From positions 35,942,770 through 36,006,769 of the forward strand of contig NC_080682.1 of assembly GCF_030445035.2 (NCBI RefSeq): DNA of 64,000 nucleotides. The letters run 5' to 3'. The DNA comes from Dasypus novemcinctus. Its lineage: Eukaryota > Chordata > Mammalia > Cingulata > Dasypodidae. Shown piece after piece: positions 11,892 through 24,028 of the stretch (positions within the stretch are counted from its first letter, which is position 1; every line of letters begins with the position of its first letter). The notes beneath the pieces are model-generated. The model made no database searches and had not been told where the DNA came from. It worked only from the letters and a program-made list of their open reading frames with translations. Position numbers and translations under genes: made by a program.

Positions 11892-12967
11892 AATACTTGT
11901 CCAGGGAAAGCAAAAGGGAAGTATTTCCCAGTTAAAATCTTGAGTGATGGTGACTTTCAGTACATGTGGGATTAAACTGGGAACACACTAGGAGAGGTTA
12001 GGTGAGAACCTAAGTCTCTTTAGGTCAAACAGACACTTTTCCAGAATAATCAGTATTTTGGAAACATCTTTTTTTCTTATTTGAGCAAGGAGTGATTTGC
12101 AATTTAAAATGAAAAATTGTAAGACATGTGTAGTAGTTCTTGGTGGGAATGGATACTACATGTTGAAGGTTATTGGTAGTTGGTAGTCAGAAGGGCAAGC
12201 AGATAAAAATATCTGCTTGAGTGTTCCAGGCAATACTTCATGGAGGTGATAGTTTATGTTGTGAATAGGGTAAGTTGCAGGCTTCTCACCTCCTCAATGG
12301 AAAGTAACTATACAATAGTATGGGATAATATAGAAGTGTACCTATGGGAAATCCTCTCTAATCCTTTCATCCATTCAATACATACTAAGTACCTACTTTT
12401 ATTCTAGATGTGCAAATTCAGCAGTGAACAAATAGACAGAAATGGATGTCCTTATATTGGTTCATTCTAATGCAAGTCATTCTACTGTATATCAATTACA
12501 TGTATTATATACCTGTGTGCATGTCTGTCTGTTTAGCATCTCTCGATCCATTTATATATATAACTAAATAATTAGTTGATAGAAACTTCAAACAATTTTT
12601 CACTTCTTTTTGCTAAAGAGATTTGACAAAAAATACATTTGGAAAACTTTCCATAATGTTTTCTAACCTACAGTTAATGACAATGTGCTGGTGTATGACT
12701 TTAAGACCAACGAGATCCAGAACTACCTCTATATCTGATTTATGATCCTACCCGGGGCTCCCTAGTATATTGCTGTTCTTACTGCCTATGTGAAAGACAG
12801 TTTTGAGGTCACAGTGATATGCCACAGAAAATATGTAATCACATCATTAGCTAAGATAAGATTTTAAAAATCTTTTTTTAATACAATGCATGAATATGAT
12901 ACATTTTCAAATATTAATACAGGGCACATATTAAAGAGTGGTTACTTCTATGGCTCTCTCTCACTCT

Positions 12968-13150
12968 TTCTCTCTCTATTTATTCCACTTATAATGGATT
13001 CCAGTAAGAGGTTTAAGATCCATCCTGAATGAGGTGGGTCATAACGTAACTGAAGTAGCCTCATCAATAGAATTACTTACATAGGGTTTTGACCCATCAG
13101 GTATGTTTTCCTGTGGTACAGAGAGCTACAAACTATCACAGGCTACAATG
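12968..13150 (-). mobile_element. MaLR-type LTR remnant (partial)
   Basis: 'ggattccagtaagaggtttaagatccatcctgaatgaggtgggtcataac' is the MLT1-like LTR text also present in the matching position of unit B (23591-24028). It was therefore in place before the A/B duplication. Only part of the LTR remains. Fossil. Confidence 0.6.
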
Positions 13151-14572
13151 ATTGCTTTTGTACATGGGAGTAAATGCATCTCTAGGAAATCGAATCACTG
13201 GTCTGATTTCTATGTCCAGTTATAATGTTATAGATGTTGGAACTCACCACCTAAGATACTGTACCCACTTAAACACCAACCTAGACTATCTGAGAGTGAT
13301 AGGTTCCCACACATTTGCCAGCACTACATATTAATAAACAAAATGATCAAAGATCATTTTAGGTCATACCAGTTATAGGTTTCCCATTCTTCTCCAGTAT
13401 ACTAAAATAAAAAAATGTATTTTTAAAAAATTGAAAAAAACAAAAAAGATCATTTAATCAGTATAAGAGAGAAAATATGAGTCTAATTGGAATTCTTATT
13501 TCCATGTAGTTAACTATGAATTGAATGGTATATCTTTTCATATGTTTAACTACTACGATAAAAATAAGTGTATCTTGTAAAAATGGTTCTGTAGCTCATT
13601 TTTCATTTGTGTTGTAATTTTTAATACTGTTTTGTAAAATCTATTTATCATTGAAGAGATTATTCTTTTGTGTTACAAGTATATTTTAACAATTTCACAT
13701 TATTTTGCTTTTGACTATGTTATTACTGGGGAGAACAAATATGGCTATATCCACAAAATAACTTGTCTGACGTATAGCTAGTTGTAAATAAACAATTAGG
13801 TTCACTTTTTGTTTCTGTCATCTCTTTCTTGAAGTTAAAGTATGGGAGACTCAAGAATAGAGAAGATAAAAATTCTATTGAAAAGTTTCAGCAATCACTC
13901 AGAGATTCCTTAGCTCATTTTCTACATCACTGGTGCTTAAACTGTAAACCTGAATTTTGAAATTATATTCTGACTTATGGCAAATTCACCCCTCTCCTTT
14001 TCCTTAACTATAGATAGTCTCAGTGTCTTCATGTATCTTAGGAAATATTGATGAGAGAGTCAAAAAATAATGAATAAGGAGAAAATTTTAACTATGGAAA
14101 ACATAGCATGATAAAAAGTACAAAATTGAATGTGAGGTTGCATTACAACTGCAAACAAGAAAGATTTGAGAGGTAAAGTATGCATAGATTTTCTCTATTT
14201 TTGTAACACACTATCCCTAATATTGAGGGCCCTTGCTAAAAACTGAAGGAAAAAATTCAGGTCAGGAAATTATCAACTCATGGTGAATCCAAAAAATTAT
14301 GGTTTATTATTTCTGATAGGTCATTTACTTTTTAATTAAATCCTATTGCACTTTCCTATACAATCAGTGAAATAATTTTGATAAGTATTATGATGCTTAT
14401 TTCATTCAGAAAAACATTAATATGCAGAAAGGTAACTGATTATCCATGGATAAGGAGAAGTTCCATGATCAAGCATGTATTGCAGCTGCAAATGTGCTTT
14501 TTTTATAAAATTGCGTTTTTTCTCCTTGCAGATGAACTCTCTAAGCAGTGCTTGCCCAGATCAAATAAAAAG

Positions 14573-15440
14573 ATGCAGCAAACAACAGTGTAACTGAATT
14601 CATACTGTTAGGATTAACACAAGATACCTTGAGGCAGAAAATGGTGTTTGTAATCTTTTTAATTTTCTATGCATGAACTAGGGTGGGATATTTGCTCATT
14701 ATGGTGACTATCAAGTTCAGCCAGAGCCTTGGAAGCCCCATGTACGTCTTCCTATTTTTTCTTGTCCTTTGCTGATGTTTGCTTTTCAACTTCCACAGCC
14801 CCTCGACTAATTGTGGATGCTCTCTCTGCAAAGAAAATCATATCTTACAATGAGTGCATGACTCAAGTCTTTGCACTACATTTATTTGGCTGCATGGAGA
14901 TCTTTGTTCTCATCTTCATGGCTGTTGATCGATGTGTGGCCATCTGTAAGGCCTTACGTTAGCAAACCATCATGAGATGGCAGGTCTGCACCATCCTGAT
15001 TATTCTTGCCTGGATAGGGTCTTTTATACAGTCTACTGCTCAGATTGCCCTGGCCTTGAGATTGCCTTTCTGTGGACCCAATTTGATTGATCATTATTGC
15101 TGTGATTTACAGCCCTTGTTGAAATTTGCTTGTATGGACACATACATCACCAACCTCCTGCTGGTGTTCAATTTGGGGCATTTGTTCAAGCAGTTTCATG
15201 CTTCTGATGATTTCATGCATTGTCATCATGAATTCTCTGAGAAACCCAGTGCAGTAGTGTGGACAAAATCCTTCTCAACTTGTACCTCAACTTGTACCTC
15301 CCACATCATCAAGAGTAACCTTATTTTTTGTCTCATGTGCATTCATGTACACATGTCCCCCAACCACTTTCCCCATAGACATAAGGAACTCACTTTCTCA
15401 ACTGACTCATCCATACATAAGGAATGCAAAAGTGAAAAAT
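14573..15440 (+). pseudogene. OR4C11-like olfactory receptor pseudogene
   Basis: A paralogue of the intact receptor at 25639. It keeps the upstream splice acceptor (AG ending 14531) and the first ATG context 'atgcagcaaa'. It is broken by a 1-bp loss soon after the start that brings a TAA, a TGA in TM1 ('gcatga'), an extra T near 14760, a TAG after the TM3 loop (near 14960), a 2-bp loss in TM5 near 15170 and loss of about 60 bp around TM7. The MAVDRY motif has become MAVDRC. The last codons are replaced by unrelated sequence at about 15441, where homology switches to unit C. The piece 14972-15484 still reads as an open frame but starts in TM4 and is unlikely to be made. Bases 14761-14931 are identical to the intact gene. 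Confidence 0.95.
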
Positions 15441-17095
15441 GCCATGAACTCAGACAGGATAATGAGTTATTGCAAATGACATGAAAATATATGAACTTCC
15501 TAGGAGAAAGGAAAGTTTGAGAAAGGGATCGTTTTTCAGAGGAAACATGCAGTGGGGAAAGAGGGTTATTTATTCATTTCTATGATTGTTAATATAACTT
15601 TGCACACATCACTGATACAAGAGGAATTCTCCTGAAGGCCACATTATGAATTCAGTTATAGTTTAAGACTCCTTCAGAGTAGGAATAGTTTGGCTATTTT
15701 ACTGTCCTGTGATTATTTCCCCATCATTGTTATGTTAATTTGGAACAGATATACTTACTAACTGGAAAAATCCATGTATTGATTCTGCTGAAAAAAAACC
15801 TACATCACAGAGAAGGCAGAAAATCTGAAGAAAAACAACATTTTATAAGGACTTCCAGAGATAATAGCCAACATATATTTATAAGATTCAATGTCTCTAT
15901 AATATCAGCATTGAATTAATTGGTCTAGCTTATGCAACAAGTAAATGAATTGTAACATATGGCTGTGGTCTACTATAATATCACACAGGTGGTAGCCCCA
16001 ATAAAAATTGCAGTGCCATGAATATAAAATTTATTAGCATGTTAGAACCTCTAGCACTTGGTTTGTAGTCTGATCTTGTGAGTGAAATTTTCTCTAACTA
16101 TATGAAAGACAAAACAAAACTAACCTTTACGTAGCAAAAGACAATAGCATTTTGCCCTGGGTCACATTTTCTCCTGTAATTTTTTGCTCATATTAGAATC
16201 CCAGGGGATTTAATCTTCTGAATATTGTTCAAAATATCAGAACGGTCCACTATATTTATAACATCATGCAAAATGGACTGATGAACAAGAAATAAGCAAT
16301 ATTCTTTTATCACAGTGTAATTTATTTAAAATGGCCATGCCAACTTCGCAACTCTCCCTATTCAATGGTGAAGTGCATCTTCCCATCATTTCATCTGCTT
16401 TGTGACATATTTTGATGAACAGAATATAATAAAATGATGTATATAACACCTGATATTGACCATGAGGGGCCTTAAAGCTTTAGGTTTTGTGAGACAACCA
16501 TGGCAGTGATCCAATTATGGTTTGTTAGAGACCAATATAGTTTACTGGAGAAGAAAAGGCCATATGAAAGAGAATCGAGATATCTATGCCAATTGCTTCA
16601 TTTATGAATGAGACTACCTGGGACTGAGCACCCTCTTTGAACTGTCAGAGTGTTATCAGATAATGAAAAACAACACAGCTGAATCTAGTCCAAAATGCAG
16701 AAACATAAGAAAATTTCAGCAGTGAGGAATTGGGTTTGATTTTATAACCCACTTTACATCTTTTTAGGAGGGTTGAACGGGTACTACCTTGAAGAATTTG
16801 ATATGGTGTCTCTCCCCACCTCTCTTCTTATGGAAAAATCAGAGTATTTCATTATCCAGTGAGATCCTATATCAAAATAGAATATATTAATACATATTTT
16901 CCACATAATTATATGGCAAGGAACTATCTTTTTCCATCCTTAAGAAGATAATTCTCATTTGACAATGATCTCTTGCTCATATTCCTGAATAATATAAGAA
17001 CATTAATATTCATTTATTTACATAAAAGATCTAGCATTTTATCAAAACATATTTTCAAACATTTCCTAGACACTTAAATTTTGCAATGTGGGAAA
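15441..17095. other. Downstream flank of pseudogene, no gene
   Basis: Non-coding, homologous to 35012-37106. It includes 'taacatatggctgtggtctactataatatcacacagg' and 'aatggactgatgaacaagaa', both found in unit C. No coding frame or repeat family was recognised. Confidence 0.6.
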
Positions 17096-17149
17096 AAAAA
17101 AACACGGTAGAATGACATTTGCTACACAATCACCTATCTTCCTACCTAT

Positions 17150-18166
17150 ATTAATCAGGGATCTTCACATAAACAGAACTTGTAGAATAGTTATAATATA
17201 GCTATTAAGAAATTTTTATAGGAGCTGGATTACTTGACTAAGGGGAGGGGCAATTGCAAATTTCATAGGGCAGGCTGTACGCTAGGAACTCTGATGAAGG
17301 TTTCCAATGGGTTCTCCAGGAGAAGCTGATAGAGACATTCCCTAGGCTTTAATAATCAGTGAGTTTATTGCAGTGATTGTTGATTTCACCTATAATAAAC
17401 TGAAGAGATTCCCTTCAGCAATGAATGACTTCTTATCCAATCAGTTGAAGAACTTAAAATGAGAAGTGGGGAAACTGGACTTGGCCCAGTGGTTAGGGTG
17501 TCCATCTACCACGTGGGAGGTCCGTGGTTCAAACCCTGGGCCTCCTTGACCCATGTGGAGCTGGCCCATGTGCAGTGTTGATGCGCGCAAGGAGTGCCGT
17601 GCCACGCTGGGGTGTCCCCATGTAGGGGAGCCCAATGCGCAAGAAGTGCGCCCCATAAGGAGAGCCACCCAGTGCGAAAGAAAGTGCAGCCTGCCTAAGA
17701 ATGGTGCCACCCACATGGAAAGCTGACACAACAAGATGACGCAACAAAAAGAGACACAGATTCCCATGCCGCTGACAACAACAGAAGCAGACAAAGAAAC
17801 AAGATGCAGGAAATAGACACAGAGAACAGACAACGGGGGTGGTGGGGGGGGGTGGGGAGAAATAAATAAATAAATCTTTTTAAAAAATTTCTAAAAAAAA
17901 GAGAAGTGATTTCAGCATTCAGGGCTAGAATTCCTACCACTACTTCAAACAGCCATATCTCCTATGAAACTCATTGAGAACTTTCATCAGGGCTCCTGGC
18001 TTGCAGTCTGCCCTATGGAATATGGATTCATGCACTTCCACTGTCATGTGAGAGTAAAATGGACTCATGCAACCCCACAGTCTGGTGAGATATTTTATGA
18101 AATCTCATACTATTTATAGATATCTCCTGTTGGTTCTCTTCCCTAGAAAACTCTAACTAATACATG
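17150..18166 (+). mobile_element. Solo ERVL-type LTR (MLT2-like), split by a SINE
   Basis: The start 'tattaatcagggatcttcacataaacagaac' and end 'gttctcttccctagaaaactctaactaatac' are the inverted-terminal pattern of MLT2-like ERVL LTRs. The body shares 'gtgatttcagcatt' and 'cagatatctc...ggttct' type text with the ERVL LTRs at 48962 and 54686. Without the SINE at 17469-17900 it is about 580 bp. No internal viral sequence adjoins it. Old, non-coding fossil. Confidence 0.7.
17469..17900 (+). mobile_element. DAS-type tRNA SINE, full length
   Basis: A box 'tggcccagtggttag', B box 'ggttcaaaccctgg', the long DAS body, a G-rich stretch and the tail 'aaataaataaataaatctttt'. The direct repeat gagaagtg at 17461-17468 and 17901-17908 is the target-site duplication. 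Inserted in the ERVL-type LTR, so younger than it. Confidence 0.9.
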
Positions 18167-18690
18167 CATGTATATCGTGTCATACTATTGGAAGACAGCT
18201 TGAAAGGCTAATACAGATACTCCTTTCTGGCTTCCCTTTGAAGATTTGCCCTGCAGACAGGAGCAGCTTGTGGACAGCTGAAGAAATTTTGGAAACAATC
18301 AAATTGAAGCAATCTGGGACAAATTGTCATTGATTTCAAGACAAGCAATAGAACAACCAGGAAGGGGGAGTATCTATTCCACAGTTAGCAGAGGGAGTAT
18401 GTGTTTCCATTTAAATTGGGAAATTTGTAAGTCCACAGTGTATGATCACAATAAGACTTAAGCTCAGAAAAGACAGAGGAGACCTTGTACTTTCACTTCA
18501 GGCTAACCTTTTTGATAGGAGGGCTAAATTCTCAAAATTCTCAATGAGAGAACCAGGCATTTTGCCAAGCCTGTTATTTGGGTTATTTGTTAGCTACTGG
18601 CACTGATGTACACCTCTGTCATACAACTAGCTGTGAAGAACTTAAGGAATAGATAGTAAAATACTAAATTACAGAGTTAGTACATTAATT
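18167..18690. other. Intergenic DNA, nothing recognised
   Basis: Sequence between the ERVL-type LTR and old L1 pieces. No coding frame, and no repeat family that I can name. Confidence 0.45.
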
Positions 18691-18699
18691 AATAAAATA

Positions 18700-19565
18700 C
18701 ACTATATACAACAAAATATTACAAGACAAATTAAGAGCAGGAATTGAGGGCCTTACAAAGATGAAATATCAGAAACTATTAACAATAGTGACAAGACTTT
18801 AGACATGCCATACGGAGACATAAAAAAGATCTTCAGTATGCTCAAAGACGTAAATTAAACACAGTGAAAGAATTAAAGAATATAAGGAAAATGATAGTGA
18901 AAACAATTAAGAATGAAAATAAAGAGAGAGAGTATAAGAAAAAACAAAAAGGATAGTGGTATTAAAGTCCAAAATAACTAAAATTAAAAGTTTCCTATAG
19001 AGTTTCAGCAGCCAATTGACACTAGAAGAAGAAAGAATCAGTGAACTTGAAGATGAGAAATGAAAGTCAGAATGAAGAACAGAAAGAAAAAAGAATTTTA
19101 AAAAGTTAAAAACCTAGAAGACCTGTGGGGCATCATCAAGCTTACAACCAATAATAATAATCAGGTCATTGCTGTGTGTTTAGAAAGAGAAGGAAATGTG
19201 GCAGGAGTGAGACTGGGAGAAAATATTTGCAAAACACATATCCGCCAAAGGACTTTTATACAAAATATAGAAAGAACTGTTAAAACAGTTATTTAACTGT
19301 TTATAGCTGTTTAAAAACTGTTAAAAATCAATAGTAATTAACTCCTCTAAACAGAGACTTCACAAAGAGTCAACCATAATATAAACTATAGACTCTACTT
19401 AACAATAAAGCCTCAATAGTTATTCATGAATTGTAATAAATGTACCACACTAATGCATGATGTTAAATATAGAAAAAACTGATAGAGTGGTTATAAGGAA
19501 CTCTGTATGCTCTTCACAATTTTTCTTAAAACCTAAAGCTAGACTAAAATAGCCTAATAATTAAA
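18700..19565 (+). mobile_element. Ancient rearranged LINE-1 remnants
   Basis: Contains L1-like ORF1 text ('aagaatcagtgaacttgaagatgag'), then ORF2-end text ('gactgggagaaaatatttgcaaaacacatatc.gccaaaggacttttatacaaaatatag'), then 3' UTR text ('aattgtaataaatgtaccacactaatgcatgatgttaa', 'ttcttaaaacctaaagctagactaaaat'). Large internal parts are missing. The 3' part resembles old L1M-type tails. Confidence 0.65.
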
Positions 19566-19709
19566 TAAATAATAGTATAAAACCTGAGATTTTTGTTTTA
19601 CACAGGTATTAGTTCAATGCCACCATTGTTATTCTCTATTACTTATTATCTCTGAGCCTCATTTTACTTATATATTAAAGGAAATATTCATAATTAAAAG
19701 AATTGTGGA

Positions 19710-20178
19710 TGGGAAGTAGACTTGGCCCAGTGGATAGGGCATCCCTCTACCATGTGGGAGGTCCACAGTTCAAACCCTGGGCCTTCTTGACCCGTGTGGA
19801 GCTGGCCCATGCGCAGTGCTGATGTGCGCAAAGAGTGCCGTGCCATGTAGGGGTGTCCCCCGTGTGGGGGAGCCCCAAGCACAAGGAGTGTGCCCCATAA
19901 GGAGAGCTGCTCAGCGTGGAAGAAAGTGTAGCCTGCCTAAGAATGGCACTGCCCACACGGAGAGCTGACACAAAAAGATGACGCAACAAAAAAAGAAACA
20001 CAGATTCCCATGCCACTGACAACAACAGAAGTGGACAAAGAAGAAGATGCAGCAAATAGACACAGAGAACAGACAACCAGGGTGGGGGAGGGAAGGGGAG
20101 AGAAATAAATAAATAAATAAATAAATAAATAAATGAATGAATGAATAAATAAATAAATAAATAAATAAATCTTTTAAA
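19710..20178 (+). mobile_element. DAS-type tRNA SINE with long (AAAT)n tail
   Basis: A box 'tggcccagtggatag', B box 'agttcaaaccctgg', full body, then an expanded 'aaat' tail from about 20103 to 20170. A 14-bp direct repeat, aaaagaattgtgga, flanks it at 19696-19709 and 20179-20192. The perfect duplication points to a fairly recent insertion. Confidence 0.94.
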
Positions 20179-20459
20179 AAAAGAATTGTGGAGAAGATTA
20201 AAGTATTAACATGTAAATTTTTGATTATAGTGACTTTCACACATTATATATATGAAAGATACCAAGTACCTTTCTCTTCTCTTTTGCTTAGTTTATGTTA
20301 CTAAAATTATAGGTGAAAATTAGAGGGAATATTTTCTTTTCCACAAAATAATATCTCAGTTAATATATTTACCCTGGCATTTAGACCATAAATTTATATA
20401 TAAAGTATTCATTGAGTATTTGATAAGTTGATTGTATTACACATATAGTAACATTTGTT

Positions 20460-21550
20460 CACTATTTTAAAATAAATATTTTATTTTAGAATAATTTTAG
20501 ATATACAGAAATGTTACAAATATATTAGAGTGGCCTCAAATTTTCCACACTCAGTTTTCCCTATTATTTCCTATTGTCATCTTACATCAATACAGTTTGT
20601 TTGTCACAACTAATTCACAAATGCTGTAATATTATTAACTAAAATTCACAATTTATTCCCATTTCCTTTTTAAAATCTAACATTCTTTTCCTATACCAGA
20701 ATCCCATGCAAGATACCATGTTATATTTAGCAATTGTATTTCTTTAGGCACTTCTAGATAGTGATAATTTCTCAGACTTGTTCTTGATGTCATTGACATC
20801 ATAAAAGGAATGGAAAAATATTTTGGATATTATCAATCACCTGTGTTTTTCTGATTGTTTTTTCATGATTAGATTGGGGTTATGGATTTTTTTAACCTCA
20901 AAGGAAACATTCCATTTCATCACATCATATCAAGCATATATACTATTAACTTTACTATATATTTTTATTTTTTTCAAATCATAGTCTCCCCCCTCAGTCA
21001 CTCTTCTTCTTATTTTTTTTAAGAGGTACTGGGGATTGAACCCATGACCTCATACATGGGAAGCAGGTGCTCAGCACAGGGCTACATCTGCTCCACACTA
21101 TTTACTTCTGATATTAACCTTCATCAACTTAACTGAGTAATATTTGCCAGGTTTCTCCACTGTAAAGTTACTCCCTGACACCCCTATTTTTCATACTGTA
21201 CTCTTTGGAAGAAAGTCCCTATGTGTATACCATAATAAAGAGTGGAGTTATTCTTTACCTCCTTGAGAGTGTAATATCTACATAGATGATTCGGAAATGT
21301 TCTAAAGGGGGATTTGTATATTCTTATTTATATTTTAATAAATCATAGATTTATTTCAATATGTGTTCATTGATATTAATTTACTACCTTGCGTTAAAAT
21401 CCAATAGTATGCTATTTATTTCATTGCAAATTTTTTTCCAGCTTTGTTCACTGAGAATTCTATCCAATAAGTCCCATATTCATTGGATATATCCTTATCA
21501 TTATTTGTGTATATGCTGTGTTTGTTTTTATGCTTTTTAAAAATTTTTCC
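20460..21550 (-). mobile_element. Ancient LINE-1 3' region (L1M-like)
   Basis: Read on the plus strand, the text 'tttagatatacagaaatgttacaaatat...gtggcctcaaattttccacactcag', 'gattagattggggttatgga', 'ttctccactgtaaagttactccctga' and 'catactgtactctttggaagaaagtccctatgtg' is the known reverse-strand signature of old mammalian L1 3' ends. A dimeric-SINE fragment at 21012-21096 interrupts it. Confidence 0.65.
21012..21096 (-). mobile_element. tRNA SINE fragment
   Basis: 'ttttttttaagaggtactggggattgaacccatgacctcatacatgggaagcaggtgctcagcacagggctacatctgctcc' is the reverse complement of one tRNA-like unit of the dimeric SINE; 'ggattgaaccc' is the inverse B box. Confidence 0.8.
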
Positions 21551-22759
21551 TTACTTTATGGAATAAAAATTATGATCCTGTTCATCTCTTACATTCCTTA
21601 TTACAGCCCTAAAATCAAGCAAATCTCCCAGGAGTCCTGTTTCCTTTTATTTTATAATGGTACTAGAAACCAAGATCTGTGTAGTCGATGAACATACATT
21701 TTTTATTCTTATCAAAAATTGTCATTTAAGACCCAATTAACACCTTCACCTGCCAAAATAGGCCATTTGTTTTCCTGTAATCTAAGAGGACAAATTGAAG
21801 ATTAATCTCTTTATCACATCTGGCTTGTGATTCTTAATTGAGAGGGAAGGAACACTTTAGGGAATGATATTCCCCAGACTGAGATATTTTGCCTCATTCA
21901 TGTTAAATACTCTCCTAGGGAAGGCAAAATTAAGCATTTCCCAGTTAAAATCTTGGATGATGGTAGATTTCAGAATGTGTGGGGTGAAATTGGGGACGAT
22001 TTAGCAGGCACATCAGAACCTATGCCTCTTTGTGAGATCAAACAAAAACTGTTTCCAGAATAATCAGCATTTTAGAAGCACTTTTTCTTCTTATTTGCAT
22101 CAAGTAGAATTGAACTTACCGTGGGAATAAAATAGGACAGTTGAACATTTTAACTTCTGTAAAAAAAGTTGGTGTGATTTTTTAGGGGAATTTTTTTTTG
22201 TTTGAATTTATTAATACTTGGAGAAAATCAATATGTTCAATTACACGGTAAGTATCTTAGATATACAATGCACTGTGGGAGGATATAAAAAATACAAACT
22301 TTTCTAGGATTGATTTATAATCTAAAATGAGAAACTGGACGTAACAGATGAGCAAGTCAGTTTTTGTTGGAAATGAGCACTATGAGGTAAGGGCTATTTG
22401 TAGTTTAGTGAAAGGGACAAGCAATAGAAATAGTATTTATTTGGGTGGTCCAAAAATATTTCAAAAAGGTGATGGGTATGTCATTGAAATAGTAGGTTGC
22501 AGGCTTCCCATCTCCTCAATAGAGAGTGAGTATGAAAGATTATGGGACATTATAGAATTGTACCTATGGGAAATCCTCTTTAATCTTTTCATTCATTCAA
22601 CAAATACTAATTACTTTCATACTAGATGCATAAATTCAGCAGTGAACAAATAGACAGAAATCCATGTTCTTGTATTTATTCATTCAAATATGTGTGATTC
22701 TTATGGCATGTCCTTCTACTCCGTATCAGTTACATGAATTATACATCTGTGTCCATATC

Positions 22760-22774
22760 TACCTACCTACCTAC

Positions 22775-22823
<49 letters not shown>

Positions 22824-22836
22824 CATCTACCTATTA
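22760..22836 (+). repeat. (CTAC)n/(CTAT)n microsatellite
   Basis: About three CTAC units lead into some 13-15 CTAT units, then degenerate copies (atccatctacctatt). The matching place in unit A (near 12530) has only short 'tgtctgtctg' text, so the array expanded after duplication. Confidence 0.9.
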
Positions 22837-23590
22837 TCTGTCTGCCTATATTGCTCTACCTGAGTAATTAGTTGATAGTAACTTCAAACATTTTTTCATT
22901 TCTTTTTACTAAAAGAAATACATTTTGAAATATATTTGGAAATCTTTCAAGAATGCCAGTGAACTATAGTTAATGACAAAATTATGCTGTATGAGGTTAA
23001 GAGTACTGAGATCCAGGACTAACTGTAGATCTGATTCACCAGCTTACCAAGCTCTGGATATTAATATTTCCCTACATATATTCCTAATACTTATGTAAGA
23101 AGAGAGTATTGAGGTCTCAGTAACATGCTAGAGAAATTTGTAATCACATCATTATCCAAGAGAAGATTTTAAAAAATCATTATTTTTAATGCAGCACATG
23201 ATTATGACATAATTTCAAATATTAATGAAAGACATATCTCAAAGAGTAGGTCTTCTTCCATTCTCTGATGTCTTTTAGACAATAGTTTTCCTTCTCCGAG
23301 ATTAGAGCTATTTGCCTTTCCTTGGTGCTCTTCCAAATATGACCCATTTATATAAAAAAGCAAGTGTAATATATAATATCCTGTTTTTAAGGGAAATTTT
23401 ATCATTCTAAGCATATAGATCTATTCCCAGATTTTTCACTTTGCAACATATTTTAGAGTCAATTGTCTATGTATATGCTTCATTTCTATCAATGGTTGCA
23501 AAAAAATATCATCTCTGACCTATTGATTCCCCTTCTGATGCACATTTTAGTTGTTCCCCTTCTTTTGGTACCATGGAAATGGCTGTGTTT

Positions 23591-24028
23591 TAATTTCTTA
23601 GGCTGCTGCAAGCTGATACCATGAAATGGGCTGGCTTTAAACAATGTGAATTTAGTAGCTTACAGTTTGAGGCCAAGGGAACATCCAAATCAAGACACTA
23701 CCAAGGCAATGCTTTCTTCCCAAAGACCAGTTGTCTGTGATCCTTGACTCCTCTACCACATGGCAAGGTACATGGCAGCATATGTTGGAATTTCCCTTCT
23801 CTATTGGGTTTTGTTGACTTTAACTTCTTCTTTTTATTGCTTTATATATATATTCCTTTTATAAAGGACTCCAGTAAGAGGATTAAAACCTATCTTGAAT
23901 GAGGTGGGTCACAATGGAAATAGCATCATCATAAGTCCTTACTTACAATGGGTTTACAGCCAGAGGAGTGGATTAGATTTGAGAAAGTGTTTTTCAGGTA
24001 CATACTATTTCAAACCACCATAGCCCTC
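23591..24028 (-). mobile_element. MaLR-type LTR (MLT1-like)
   Basis: On the plus strand: 'tttcttaggctgctgcaagctgataccatgaaatgggctggctttaaacaatgtgaatttagtagcttacag', then 'ggactccagtaagaggattaaaacctatcttgaatgaggtggg' and an end 'ttcaaaccaccatagc'. This is the reverse-strand layout of MLT1/MST-like LTRs. No adjoining internal region. Old fossil, shared in part with unit A. Confidence 0.65.

Larger units (their letters stand above)
11892..17095 (+). repeat. Segmental duplication unit A (chimeric)
   Basis: The left part, 11892-15440, aligns with 21905-26530 (unit B); shared landmarks include 'cccagttaaaatcttg', 'ttgcaggcttc.catctcctcaat', 'tacctatgggaaatcctct', 'aattcagcagtgaacaaatagacagaaat' and the OR gene. 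The right part, about 15441-17095, aligns with 35012-37106 (unit C), with landmarks such as 'cactgatacaagaggaat', 'cacattatgaatt.agtt', 'gaacggtccactatat', 'tgagacaacca' and 'caaaacatattttcaaacat'. Flank identity by eye is roughly 80-90% with many small indels, so the duplications are not recent. Confidence 0.88.

Noticed and set aside
14972-15484. A 170-residue open frame that could be a short receptor
   Set aside because: It begins in TM4 of the OR pseudogene, shifts out of the receptor frame near 15170 and ends in unrelated sequence, so it is a decay product.
17441-17940. Open frames of 72-130 residues, with similar frames at 8136-8452, 19694-20240 and 30609-31005
   Set aside because: These are translations of DAS SINEs, with the same peptide phrases in each copy.
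20103-20170. AAAT array considered as an independent microsatellite
   Set aside because: It is the expanded tail of the SINE at 19710-20178, inside its target-site duplication.
22760-22836. Possible CRISPR-like array
   Set aside because: A four-base simple repeat without spacers in a mammalian genome.
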